The notes: a model not told the origin generated them from the letters alone. Positions 1 through 6,649 are shown, counted from the stretch's first letter. The stretch is DNA of 9,815 nucleotides from an uncultured Oscillospiraceae bacterium (GCA_905236265.1 CAJOOV010000010.1:1-9815), one strand, 5' to 3'. Numbers and translations are program-made.

Positions 1-1
1 C

Positions 2-421
2 ACCCGGCTGAATCTGACTCAAAACGGACTCACCGGCAGCATCTGGCAGGGGGATGTGGCCCAGCCGCCCCGTCTGGACTGGGGCAGTTATGATCTGGTG
101 ATCTCCAACCCGCCCTACTTCCGCCGGGAGGCGGGAAAAACCGCCCCCGGAAGCCGGGGCGTTGCCCGGACAGGGGACGGAACGGAGCACTGGTGCGCTC
201 TTGCGGCCCGGCTGCTGAAAAACGGGGGACGGTTCGCCCTGTGCCTGCGCCCGGAGGGGCTGAACGGGCTGTTTCACGATCTGACCCGCTGTGGAATAGA
301 GCCGAAGCGGATGCAGCAGGTGCAGTCCGCAGAGGGGAAAAACGCAAATCTGGTTATGGTGGAGGCAGTGCGGCAGGGCAGACCCGGTCTGACCCTGCTC
401 AGCGCCCTCACGGAGAGGTGA
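2..421 (+). CDS. trmN6: tRNA1(Val) (adenine(37)-N6)-methyltransferase-like protein, 3' part only
   Basis: This is the C-terminal 139 codons of a SAM-dependent methyltransferase; its start lies outside the window and the reading frame is open from base 2. The motif NPPY (107-118), preceded by DLVIS, is the amino-methyltransferase motif IV that binds the target adenine. Further on come a segment LLKNGGRFALCLRPEGL and the C-terminal block AEGKNANLVMVEAVRQGRPG, which resembles the KPANLVLVEA-type ending of the YabB/TrmN6 family. Family members have roughly 245-250 residues, so slightly more than half is visible. The protein would methylate A37 of a tRNA in the cytoplasm. In Firmicutes this gene typically sits just upstream of rsmI, as here. 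The stop codon is four bases before the rsmI start, so the two are probably cotranscribed. The exact tRNA substrate is inferred from the family; another NPPY methyltransferase is the alternative. Confidence 0.8.
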   Translation, partial: TRLNLTQNGLTGSIWQGDVAQPPRLDWGSYDLVISNPPYFRREAGKTAPGSRGVARTGDGTEHWCALAARLLKNGGRFALCLRPEGLNGLFHDLTRCGIEPKRMQQVQSAEGKNANLVMVEAVRQGRPGLTLLSALTER

Positions 422-425
422 CAAT

Positions 426-1265
426 ATGGCAGGGATACTCTATCTGGTGCCCACGCCCATCGGCAATCTGGGGGATCTGAGCCAGCGGATCATTGACACG
501 CTGGCCGGGGCGGATTTCATCGCCGCAGAGGATACCCGTGTGACGGTGAAGATACTCAACCATCTGGGGCTGAAAAAGCCCATGGTCAGCTATTACCGCC
601 ACAATACGGAGACCAGCGGCCCGGTTATTTTGGAACGCCTCCTCGCCGGGGAGAGCTGCGCACTGGTGACGGATGCGGGAACCCCTGCCATCAGCGACCC
701 CGGAGAGGAGCTGGTGGCCATGTGCGCAGAGCATGGCGTGACAGTGGTGGGCATACCCGGCCCCTGTGCGCTGGTGACGGCGCTGGCAGTGTCGGCACTG
801 CCCACCGGGCGCTTTACCTTTGAGGGGTTTCTGGCGATGAATAAAAAGAACCGGAAGAACCATCTGGACGCCCTGCAGGGGGAGCAGCGCACCATGATCT
901 TCTATGAAGCGCCCCACAAGCTGCTCTCCACCCTCGCCGATTTGCGGGATGCCTTCGGCGCAGAGCGGAGAATCTCCCTTTGCCGGGAGCTGACCAAGCT
1001 CCACGAGGAGGTTTTGCGCACTACGCTGGGAGAGGCGGTGCAGTGGTACGAGGAAAACCCGCCCAAGGGGGAATTTGTGCTGGTGGTGGAGGGCGCTGCC
1101 CCCGCCCGGACGCAGATGCCCACGCTGGAGGAGGGCATACGCCGGGTTTTGTCCCTGTATGAGGAGGGCATGAGCATGAAGGAGGCGGCAAAACAGGCTG
1201 CCGGGGAGACAGGACTGAACAAGAAGGAGCTGTACCGGGGTGCCGTCCAGACACAGAGTGAATAA
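426..1265 (+). CDS. rsmI: 16S rRNA (cytidine(1402)-2'-O)-methyltransferase
   Basis: The 279-residue protein matches RsmI (YraL/YabC) in length and motifs. It methylates the ribose of C1402 in the decoding centre of 16S rRNA using SAM. The N-terminus has LYLVPTPIGNLGD (residues 5-17) followed by AAEDTR, the tetrapyrrole-methylase-fold signature of this family. TDAGTPAISDPG lies at residues 82-93, PGPCALVTAL at 111-120, LPTGRFTFEGFL at 125-136, and FYEAPHKL follows. The C-terminal part (EEGMSMKEAAKQAA...LNKKELYR) fits the small helix-turn-helix-like tail of RsmI. The ATG is preceded by GAGG at 415-418 with seven bases of spacing, and this site overlaps the stop of the upstream methyltransferase, indicating an operon. 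The small GIY-YIG gene (yazA) found between these two genes in Bacillus is absent here. No terminator is visible after the stop. Confidence 0.95.
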   Translation: MAGILYLVPTPIGNLGDLSQRIIDTLAGADFIAAEDTRVTVKILNHLGLKKPMVSYYRHNTETSGPVILERLLAGESCALVTDAGTPAISDPGEELVAMCAEHGVTVVGIPGPCALVTALAVSALPTGRFTFEGFLAMNKKNRKNHLDALQGEQRTMIFYEAPHKLLSTLADLRDAFGAERRISLCRELTKLHEEVLRTTLGEAVQWYEENPPKGEFVLVVEGAAPARTQMPTLEEGIRRVLSLYEEGMSMKEAAKQAAGETGLNKKELYRGAVQTQSE

Positions 1266-1287
1266 AGATACATGATATTCATACAAA

Positions 1288-1326
1288 CGACTGAATATTC
1301 ACAAGTAAGTGTATAATTATTAAATT
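1288..1326 (+). promoter_or_regulatory. Putative argG promoter with overlapping ArgR-like operator
   Basis: The gap between rsmI and argG is markedly AT-rich compared with its surroundings. Two promoter readings are possible. One is TTCACA (1298-1303, five of six matches to TTGACA), 17 bases, then TAAATT (1321-1326). The other is a perfect TATAAT (1312-1317) with no good -35. Overlapping these is TGTAT-AATT-ATTAA (1310-1323), which matches 9 of the 10 half-site positions of the ARG-box core TGNAT-WWWW-ATNCA. The 10-base palindrome TGAATATTCA (1292-1301) lies just upstream but lacks the central four bases of a full ARG box. Binding here would block RNA polymerase, which suits arginine repression. 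The sequence shows the motifs; regulation by ArgR is inference. Confidence 0.45.
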
Positions 1327-1376
1327 ATGACAGGACGGGACAGGATTTTTTCGGAATTTTATGCAAGTTGGTGATT

Positions 1377-1436
1377 GTCAGACGGTGCTGCTTCTGGTAA
1401 GATACTCTCTGACGAAACAAAGCGGCAAAGTGCCGC
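1377..1436 (+). other. Structured 5' leader of argG (two small hairpins)
   Basis: The presumed argG 5' untranslated region, about 130 bases if transcription begins near 1324, contains a GTCAGA (1377-1382) / TCTGAC (1408-1413) pairing and a tight stem GCGGCA (1422-1427) / TGCCGC (1431-1436) with loop AAG. The second stem ends eight bases before the argG ribosome binding site. No T-tract follows either stem and I see no T-box or known riboswitch signature. The leader is probably just moderately structured; an attenuation role is not supported by visible alternative pairings. Confidence 0.3.
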
Positions 1437-1444
1437 AGAGCGAT

Positions 1445-1449
1445 GGAGG
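1445..1449 (+). promoter_or_regulatory. Ribosome binding site deciding the argG start
   Basis: GGAGG lies eight bases before the ATG at 1458. An in-frame ATG at 1443 would extend the protein by five residues (MEARI), but it overlaps the GGAGG itself and has no site of its own. The resulting N-terminus, MSEVKKVVLAYSGGLDTS, has the usual short lead into the ATP-binding motif. Confidence 0.85.
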
Positions 1450-1457
1450 CAAGGATT

Positions 1458-2675
1458 ATGAGCGAAGTGAAAAAGGTTGTGCTGGCCTATTCCGGCGGAC
1501 TGGATACATCCATTATCATTCCCTGGCTGAAGGAGAACTACGGCAATCCTGAGATCATCGCCGTCTCCGGCGATGTGGGACAGGGGGGCGAGCTGGACGG
1601 GCTGGAGGAGAAGGCGCTGAAGACCGGCGCATCCAAGCTGATCGTGGCCGACCTCACCGACGAGATGGTGGATGATGTGATTATCCCTGCCATGAAGGCG
1701 GGGGCGAAGTACGAGAACTACCTGCTGGGCACCGCCTTTGCCAGACCGATCATCGGCAAGCGACTGGCGGAGATTGCACTGGCGGAGGGCGCTGACGCCG
1801 TCTGCCACGGCTGCACCGGAAAGGGCAACGATCAGGTGCGCTTTGAGCTGGCCATCAAGCGCTTCGCACCGGGCATGAAGGTGATTGCCCCGTGGAGAGA
1901 GTGGGACATCAAGAGCCGGGACGAGGAGATTGACTACGCCGAGGCACATAACGTCCCCCTGAAAATCACCAGAGAGACCAACTACTCCAAGGACAAGAAC
2001 CTGTGGCACCTGTCCCACGAGGGTCTTGATTTGGAAGACCCTGCCAACGAGCCGGATCTGGATAAGCCCGGTTTTCTGGAGATGGGCGTCTCTCCCTTCC
2101 AGGCGCCGGACAAGCCCACCTATGTCACGCTGGAATTTGACAAGGGCGTGCCTGTGGCGGTGAACGGTGTGGCGAAGAAGGCCAGCGACATTATCCGGGA
2201 GCTGAACGAGCTGGGCGGCCAGAACGGCATCGGTATTATTGACATCGTGGAAAACCGGCTGGTGGGCATGAAGGACAGAGGCATCTACGAGACGCCCGGC
2301 GGCACGATTCTCTATTTCGCCCATGAGATGCTGGAATCCATCACCGTGGACAAGGATACGCTTCACGAAAAGCAGAAGCTGGCGGTGGACTTTGCCGACC
2401 TGATCTATAACGGCAAGTGGTTCACCCCGCTGAGAGAGGCGCTCTCCGCCTTTGTGGACAAGACGCAGGAGTATGTCACCGGCACGGTGAAGGTCAAGCT
2501 GTACAAGGGCAATATCATCCCTGCGGGCATGACCTCTCCCTACACCCTGTACTCTGAGAATCTGGCCACCTTTGACGAGTCCGACTACGACCAGAAGGAC
2601 TCCGCCGGATTCATCAATCTGTGGGGACTGCCCACCACGGTGCAGGCGCTGCGGGAGCGGGGTCTGCTGAAGTAA
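1458..2675 (+). CDS. argG: Argininosuccinate synthase
   Basis: ArgG joins citrulline and aspartate with ATP to form argininosuccinate, AMP and pyrophosphate, the penultimate step of arginine synthesis in the cytoplasm. The 405-residue product has the usual bacterial length. AYSGGLDTS (residues 10-18) is the N-type ATP pyrophosphatase loop. HGCTGKGNDQVRFE, with TGKGNDQ at 120-126, is the second family signature, and PWREWDIKSRDEEIDYA and SKDKNLWHLSHEGLDLEDP follow as expected for the citrulline/aspartate-binding and interface regions. The start at 1458 is chosen from the ribosome binding site. It is the first gene of the arg cluster and has the only convincing promoter-like region upstream. 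The 282-base gap after it, with strong hairpins, may partly uncouple it from argH. Confidence 0.98.
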   Translation: MSEVKKVVLAYSGGLDTSIIIPWLKENYGNPEIIAVSGDVGQGGELDGLEEKALKTGASKLIVADLTDEMVDDVIIPAMKAGAKYENYLLGTAFARPIIGKRLAEIALAEGADAVCHGCTGKGNDQVRFELAIKRFAPGMKVIAPWREWDIKSRDEEIDYAEAHNVPLKITRETNYSKDKNLWHLSHEGLDLEDPANEPDLDKPGFLEMGVSPFQAPDKPTYVTLEFDKGVPVAVNGVAKKASDIIRELNELGGQNGIGIIDIVENRLVGMKDRGIYETPGGTILYFAHEMLESITVDKDTLHEKQKLAVDFADLIYNGKWFTPLREALSAFVDKTQEYVTGTVKVKLYKGNIIPAGMTSPYTLYSENLATFDESDYDQKDSAGFINLWGLPTTVQALRERGLLK

Positions 2676-2689
2676 GGGAATTTGACAAT

Positions 2690-2731
2690 GACAATGCAGA
2701 ATGCGCCGCAGCGGCTGCATTCTGCTTTGTC
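2690..2731 (+). terminator. Long hairpin downstream of argG, possible terminator or repeat
   Basis: Starting 15 bases after the argG stop there is an extended stem. GACAA (2690-2694) pairs with TTGTC (2727-2731), GCAGAATGC (2696-2704) pairs with GCATTCTGC (2717-2725), and GCCG (2705-2708) pairs with CGGC (2712-2715) around a CAG loop, with one mismatch and one bulge. This totals about 18 base pairs. The 3' side is followed only by a short CTTTGT, so a classical U-tract is lacking. Two tandem TGACAA copies (2683-2694) lead into it. It could be a weak terminator, an mRNA 3'-end stabiliser, or the edge of a dispersed repeat. Confidence 0.5.
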
Positions 2732-2754
2732 GCATTCCTGTCGGTGTGCTGTCA

Positions 2755-2907
2755 CTCCCTCAGTCACGGCTGCGCCGTGACAGCTCCCTCAGAGAGGGAG
2801 CCATGGACAGTACATTTTTCGCTCATGATCTGCTAAAAACAGGCAGAATGATTGCCAAAGCCTCCCTCTTCCAGGGAGGTGGATGACCGAAGGTCAGACG
2901 GAGGGAG
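2755..2907. repeat. MITE/REP-like element with inverted ends and mirrored hairpins
   Basis: The element is bounded by CTCCCTCAGTC (2755-2765) and GACGGAGGGAG (2897-2907), which are inverted copies with 10 of 11 matches. Inside the left end is a perfect hairpin GTCACGGC/GCCGTGAC (2763-2781, loop TGC), then GCTCCCTC/GAGGGAGC (2783-2801, loop AGA). Inside the right end, in mirror order, are CCTCCCT/AGGGAGG (2861-2879) and TGACC/GGTCA (2884-2896, loop GAA). A non-palindromic centre (about 2802-2860) separates them. There is no open reading frame of note and no clear target-site duplication. This arrangement suggests a non-autonomous mobile repeat; I recall similar CT/GA-rich repeats from gut Clostridia, but copy number cannot be checked from one window. 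Confidence 0.6.
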
Positions 2908-2957
2908 CGCCGTGAGACAGATCGCTCAACAATTAAACTGCAAATGAGGGATACAAT

Positions 2958-4343
2958 ATGAAATTATGGGGCGGACGGTTTGACAAGGAGACGGATGCTC
3001 TGGTCAATGACTTCAACTCCTCCATCTCCTTTGACGCCCGGATGTACCGGCAGGATATTGAGGGCTCTATCGCCCACGCCGCCATGCTGGGGGAGCAGGG
3101 GATTATTGCCCCGGAGGAGGCGGCCTCCATCATCGACGGCCTGCGGGGCATTCTTGCGGACGTGGAGGCGGGGAAGGTGGCCTTCTCCGAGGACAACGAG
3201 GACATTCACATGAATGTGGAGACCTTCCTCACCCAGCGCCTTGGCGCAGCGGGGAAGCGTCTGCACACCGGCAGAAGCCGCAACGATCAGGTCGCGGTGG
3301 ACTTTCGGATGTACGTCCGGCAGGCCATTGGGGAGATCACCGGCCTGCTGGTGGAGCTGGAGCAGGTGCTGGTGCGTCAGGCGAAGGGGGAGATTGACAC
3401 CATTATGCCCGGCTATACCCACCTGCAGCGGGCGCAGCCCGTCACCTTCGGGCACTATATGATGGCTTACGCCAATATGATCCGCCGGGACATCACCCGC
3501 TTTGAGGACTGTCTGGAACGGCTGGACGAGTGCCCGCTGGGGGCAGGCGCACTGGCCGGCTCCACCCATCCCCTGAACCGTTACCGCACGGCGGAGCTTC
3601 TGGGCTTTGCCAAGCCTACGGATAACTCACTGGATTCCGTGTCCGACCGGGATTTTGCGCTGGAATTTCTCTCCGCCTGTTCCATTTTGATGATGCACCT
3701 GTCCCGGTTCTCCGAGGAGATCATTCTCTGGTGCTCCTGGGAGTTCCAGTTCATCGAGCTGGACGACGCCTATTCCACCGGCTCCTCCATTATGCCCCAG
3801 AAGAAGAACCCGGACATTGCGGAGCTGGTGCGGGGCAAGACCGGGCGGGTGTACGGCAGTCTGGTCACCCTGCTCACCGTGATGAAGGGGATTCCCCTTG
3901 CCTACAACAAGGATATGCAGGAGGACAAGGAGTGCGTCTTTGACGCAATCGACACGGTGAAGATGTGCGTGCCGGTCTTTGCCGCCATGCTGGACACCAT
4001 GAAGGTGAAGCCGGAGCGTATGGCACAGGCGGCCTCCGGCGGCTTTATCAACGCCACGGACTGTGCGGACTATCTGGCAAAAAAGGGCGTGCCCTTCCGG
4101 GATGCCTACACGCTGGTGGGGCGGCTGGTGAACCACTGCATCGCCACCGGGCAGACGCTGGACAGCCTGAGCATGGAGGAGTACAAGGCGCTCTCTCCTG
4201 TCTTTGAGCAGGACGTGTATCAGGCGTTGAGCCTGAAAACCTGCGTGGAGCAGCGGCGCACTGTGGGCGGCCCTGCCCATGAAGAGGTAGAGCGGCAGAT
4301 TGCCGCCATAGAGGACTTTTTGGCAAAGCGGGTGAAGGCATGA
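2958..4343 (+). CDS. argH: Argininosuccinate lyase
   Basis: ArgH splits argininosuccinate into arginine and fumarate, the final step of the pathway, as a homotetramer of the fumarase/aspartase superfamily. The 461 residues match the usual length. The N-terminus MKLWGGRF is typical. HTGRSRNDQVA follows, then YTHLQ with the presumed catalytic base His155, then the superfamily signature GSSIMPQKKNPD (residues 275-286) in the mobile loop carrying the catalytic serine. The ATG has GAGGG (2946-2950) seven bases upstream. It starts 50 bases beyond the repeat element, and no strong promoter is evident in the gap, so its transcription probably depends on read-through from argG or on an unrecognised promoter. 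Its stop overlaps the argC start by four bases (ATGA), indicating translational coupling with argC. Confidence 0.98.
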   Translation: MKLWGGRFDKETDALVNDFNSSISFDARMYRQDIEGSIAHAAMLGEQGIIAPEEAASIIDGLRGILADVEAGKVAFSEDNEDIHMNVETFLTQRLGAAGKRLHTGRSRNDQVAVDFRMYVRQAIGEITGLLVELEQVLVRQAKGEIDTIMPGYTHLQRAQPVTFGHYMMAYANMIRRDITRFEDCLERLDECPLGAGALAGSTHPLNRYRTAELLGFAKPTDNSLDSVSDRDFALEFLSACSILMMHLSRFSEEIILWCSWEFQFIELDDAYSTGSSIMPQKKNPDIAELVRGKTGRVYGSLVTLLTVMKGIPLAYNKDMQEDKECVFDAIDTVKMCVPVFAAMLDTMKVKPERMAQAASGGFINATDCADYLAKKGVPFRDAYTLVGRLVNHCIATGQTLDSLSMEEYKALSPVFEQDVYQALSLKTCVEQRRTVGGPAHEEVERQIAAIEDFLAKRVKA

Positions 4344-5278
4344 GCGTGCCGAAGGTATATATTGACGGTCAGGCGGGCACCACCGGGCTGCAAATCGTAG
4401 AGCGCCTGAGCGGCAGGAGTGATATTCAGCTCCTTCGCATTGACGAGGCCAGGCGGCACGACGACGCAGAGCGGGCAAGGCTGATGAACAGCGCCGATCT
4501 GGTGTTTCTCTGCCTGCCTGACGCTGCGGCGGTTGAGGCGGTGAAGCTGGTGACCAATCCAGAGACCAGAATCATCGATGCCTCCACTGCCCACCGCACT
4601 GACCCCGGCTGGGTTTATGGCTTTCCTGAGCTGTCATCGGAGCGGCGGGCAGCCATTATCAAGGCAAAACGGGTGGCAAATCCCGGCTGCCATGCCTCCG
4701 GGCTGATCTCCTCGGTGATGCCGCTGGTCAGGCTGGGGATGCTCCCGGCGGACTATCCCCTCACTTGCTACTCCCTCACGGGCTACACCGGAGGGGGAAA
4801 GCGGATGATTGCGGACTATGAGGACGAAAACCGTGACCCCCGCCTTGCCTCCGAGCGGATCTATGGCCTGAACCTGCACCACAAGCATGTGCCGGAGATG
4901 GTGACGGTGTGCGGCCTGAAGCGGGAGCCGGTGTTCTCTCCGGTGGTGGGGGATTTCCCTCAGGGCATGGCCACTACCATCCTGCTCCACAATGACCTGC
5001 TCCCCGGCTGCCCCACGGCAGAGGATATCCGGGATGCCCTTGCGGCGTATTACCGGGACGCTTTCTTCGTTCAGGTCGCCCCGCTGGGGGGAGAGGAGCC
5101 GGTGATCTTTGCCAATACGCTCTCAGGCACCAACTTCCTGCGGCTGATTGTCTGCGGACATGAAAAGCAGACCACAGTTACCGCCCTGTTTGACAATCTG
5201 GGCAAGGGAGCCTCCGGCGCAGCGGTACAGAATATGAATCTGATGCTGGGGCTGGAGGAGACAGCGGGGCTGGTGTAG
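4340..5278 (+). CDS. argC: N-acetyl-gamma-glutamyl-phosphate reductase, short (type 2) form
   Basis: ArgC reduces N-acetylglutamyl-5-phosphate to the semialdehyde with NADPH, the third step of the acetylated half of the pathway. The protein is 312 residues, shorter than the common type-1 enzymes (about 335-350). It has the type-2 pattern: VYIDGQAGTTGLQIVERL (residues 6-23) as the NADP-binding start, DASTAHRTDPGWVYGFPEL (80-98), and NPGCHASG with the catalytic Cys117. SLTGYTGGGKRMI follows in the C-terminal domain. The start ATG overlaps the argH stop in an ATGA, so translation is probably coupled. It is followed by a 123-base gap with several hairpins before argJ. Assignment to the reductase is secure; assignment to the type-2 subfamily rests on length and motif style. 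Confidence 0.95.
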   Translation: MSVPKVYIDGQAGTTGLQIVERLSGRSDIQLLRIDEARRHDDAERARLMNSADLVFLCLPDAAAVEAVKLVTNPETRIIDASTAHRTDPGWVYGFPELSSERRAAIIKAKRVANPGCHASGLISSVMPLVRLGMLPADYPLTCYSLTGYTGGGKRMIADYEDENRDPRLASERIYGLNLHHKHVPEMVTVCGLKREPVFSPVVGDFPQGMATTILLHNDLLPGCPTAEDIRDALAAYYRDAFFVQVAPLGGEEPVIFANTLSGTNFLRLIVCGHEKQTTVTALFDNLGKGASGAAVQNMNLMLGLEETAGLV

Positions 5279-5282
5279 ACAG

Positions 5283-5382
5283 GAGGACTGTCTGCGTCCT
5301 CATCCACCTTTGACCGCCAATGAGGGGTCAAAGGTCCCCCTTCCCCAAAGGGGAAGGCTATGATTTGCGTTTCCCTGACGCA
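5283..5382. repeat. Hairpin-rich half-element between argC and argJ
   Basis: Four stems are packed into 100 bases: GAGGAC/GTCCTC (5283-5301), ACCTTTGACC/GGTCAAAGGT (10 pairs, 5306-5335), CCTTCCCC/GGGGAAGG (5339-5357, loop AAA) and TGCGT/ACGCA (5366-5382). The order of a CCTCATCC end (5298-5305), a variable hairpin, and then a CT/GA hairpin followed by CT parallels each half of the element at 2755-2907. In reverse complement, the right half of that element also contains TCATCCACC next to a CT-rich hairpin. It therefore looks like a single end of a related repeat, or a decayed copy. No T-tract follows any stem, so a terminator is unlikely. Confidence 0.5.
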
Positions 5383-5401
5383 TGTGATGGAGGGAAGATA
5401 G

Positions 5402-6640
5402 ATGAAAGAAATCACAGGCGGCGTAGTCGCCGCAAAGGGCTTTCGGGCTGCGGGTATCCATGTAGGCGTGAAGGCCACTGCCCTGCCCATGAACGGGGAG
5501 GGCAAGCCTGACCTGACGCTGGTGCTGTCTGACCGGGTGTGCTCTGCCGCCGGGATGTTCACCACCAATCAGGTGAAGGCCGCCCCGGTGTATGTCACAA
5601 AAGACCATATCGCCTCCGGCACGGCGTGGGGGGTCATTGCCAACTCCGGCAACGCCAATGCCTGCGCCCCCAACAGCCGGGTGAACGCCCAGCGGATGTG
5701 CGACGCTATTGCGGAAGTGGTGGGATTGCAGAGCAGTGATTTTGCCGTCTGCTCCACCGGCGTAATCGGTCAGGAGCTGAACATTGGGGCGATTGAAGGA
5801 GGCGTGGGACGGCTGGTGGCCGCCCTCTCTGCAGATGAATCCGCCTCCGACAGCGCCGCACGGGGCATTATGACCACGGATACGGTAAAAAAAGAGATTG
5901 CGGTTGCGCTGGATGTGGGCGGTAAGACCGTCCACATGGGCGGAATCGCCAAGGGCTCCGGCATGATTCATCCCAATATGGGAACCATGCTCAGCTTCGT
6001 CACCTGCGATGCCGCCATCACCCCCATGATGCTCAATGAGATGGTGCATGAGGTGGTGCCCCGCACCTTCAACCGGGTGAGCGTGGACGGGGATACCTCC
6101 ACCAACGACACCTTTCTGGTCTTTGCCAACGGTGCGGCGGGCAATCCCCTCATTGACTGGAAAAACGAGGACTATGCTGCAGTGAGGGATGCCCTGATGT
6201 ACGTTTGTACCGCCCTTGCCCGGCGCATGGCAGGGGACGGCGAGGGTGCCAGCAGGCTGATTACCTGCCATGTCCACGGCGCAGAGGACGAGAGCAAAGC
6301 GGAACGCCTTGCCAGAAGCGTGGTATCCTCCTCTCTGGTGAAGGCCGCCATGTTCGGCGCTGACGCCAACTGGGGCAGAGTGCTCTGCGCCATGGGCTAT
6401 TCCGGGGCACTGTTTGACCCGGAGAGTGTGGACGTGGCGTTTCGCTCTCAGGCGGGAGAGATTGCCGTGTGCCGGATGGGCAGCGCACTGGACTTTGACG
6501 AGGCGCAGGCGAAGGACATCCTCAGCCAGAAGGAGGTCGTCATCGACGTGAAGCTCTATGAGGGCAGCGGCGAGGCGGAGTGCTGGGGCTGCGATCTGAC
6601 CTATGACTATGTGAAAATCAATGGGGACTACAGAAGCTGA
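5402..6640 (+). CDS. argJ: Glutamate N-acetyltransferase / ornithine acetyltransferase
   Basis: ArgJ transfers the acetyl group from N-acetylornithine to glutamate, releasing ornithine and regenerating N-acetylglutamate; bifunctional forms can also use acetyl-CoA. The 412 residues fit the family. Visible motifs are ANSGNANAC, STGVIGQELNI, TTDTVKK, GGIAKGSGMIHPNMGTML (self-cleavage site), DGDTSTNDT, GEGAS, ADANWGR and the C-terminal DLTYDYVKINGDYR. Thr195 is the expected nucleophile and new N-terminus after autoproteolysis into alpha and beta chains. The residue before it is Gly rather than the more familiar Ala. The ATG follows GGAGGGA (5389-5395) with six bases of spacing. No argA or argE is seen, consistent with the recycling pathway, but sequence alone does not settle whether it is mono- or bifunctional. 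Confidence 0.97.
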   Translation: MKEITGGVVAAKGFRAAGIHVGVKATALPMNGEGKPDLTLVLSDRVCSAAGMFTTNQVKAAPVYVTKDHIASGTAWGVIANSGNANACAPNSRVNAQRMCDAIAEVVGLQSSDFAVCSTGVIGQELNIGAIEGGVGRLVAALSADESASDSAARGIMTTDTVKKEIAVALDVGGKTVHMGGIAKGSGMIHPNMGTMLSFVTCDAAITPMMLNEMVHEVVPRTFNRVSVDGDTSTNDTFLVFANGAAGNPLIDWKNEDYAAVRDALMYVCTALARRMAGDGEGASRLITCHVHGAEDESKAERLARSVVSSSLVKAAMFGADANWGRVLCAMGYSGALFDPESVDVAFRSQAGEIAVCRMGSALDFDEAQAKDILSQKEVVIDVKLYEGSGEAECWGCDLTYDYVKINGDYRS

Positions 6641-6649
6641 GGTTGCGCT

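Noticed and set aside
1266..1442. T-box or riboswitch in the argG leader
   Set aside because: No T-box consensus, no terminator/antiterminator pair and no recognisable aptamer are present; only small stems are visible.
1443..1457. Upstream ATG start for argG
   Set aside because: The ATG overlaps the GGAGG that serves the ATG at 1458 and has no site of its own.
1361..1552. Possible leader peptide beginning MQVGDCQTV upstream of argG
   Set aside because: No ribosome binding site precedes the ATG, it has no arginine-rich run, and it extends into argG in another frame.
2701..2886. Short + strand open frames within the argG-argH gap
   Set aside because: They run through the hairpins of the repeat element, lack ribosome binding sites and show no protein-like composition.
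2952..2957. TACAAT directly before argH as a -10 promoter element
   Set aside because: It touches the start codon, which would give a nearly leaderless transcript despite a good ribosome binding site, and no -35 is present at the right distance.
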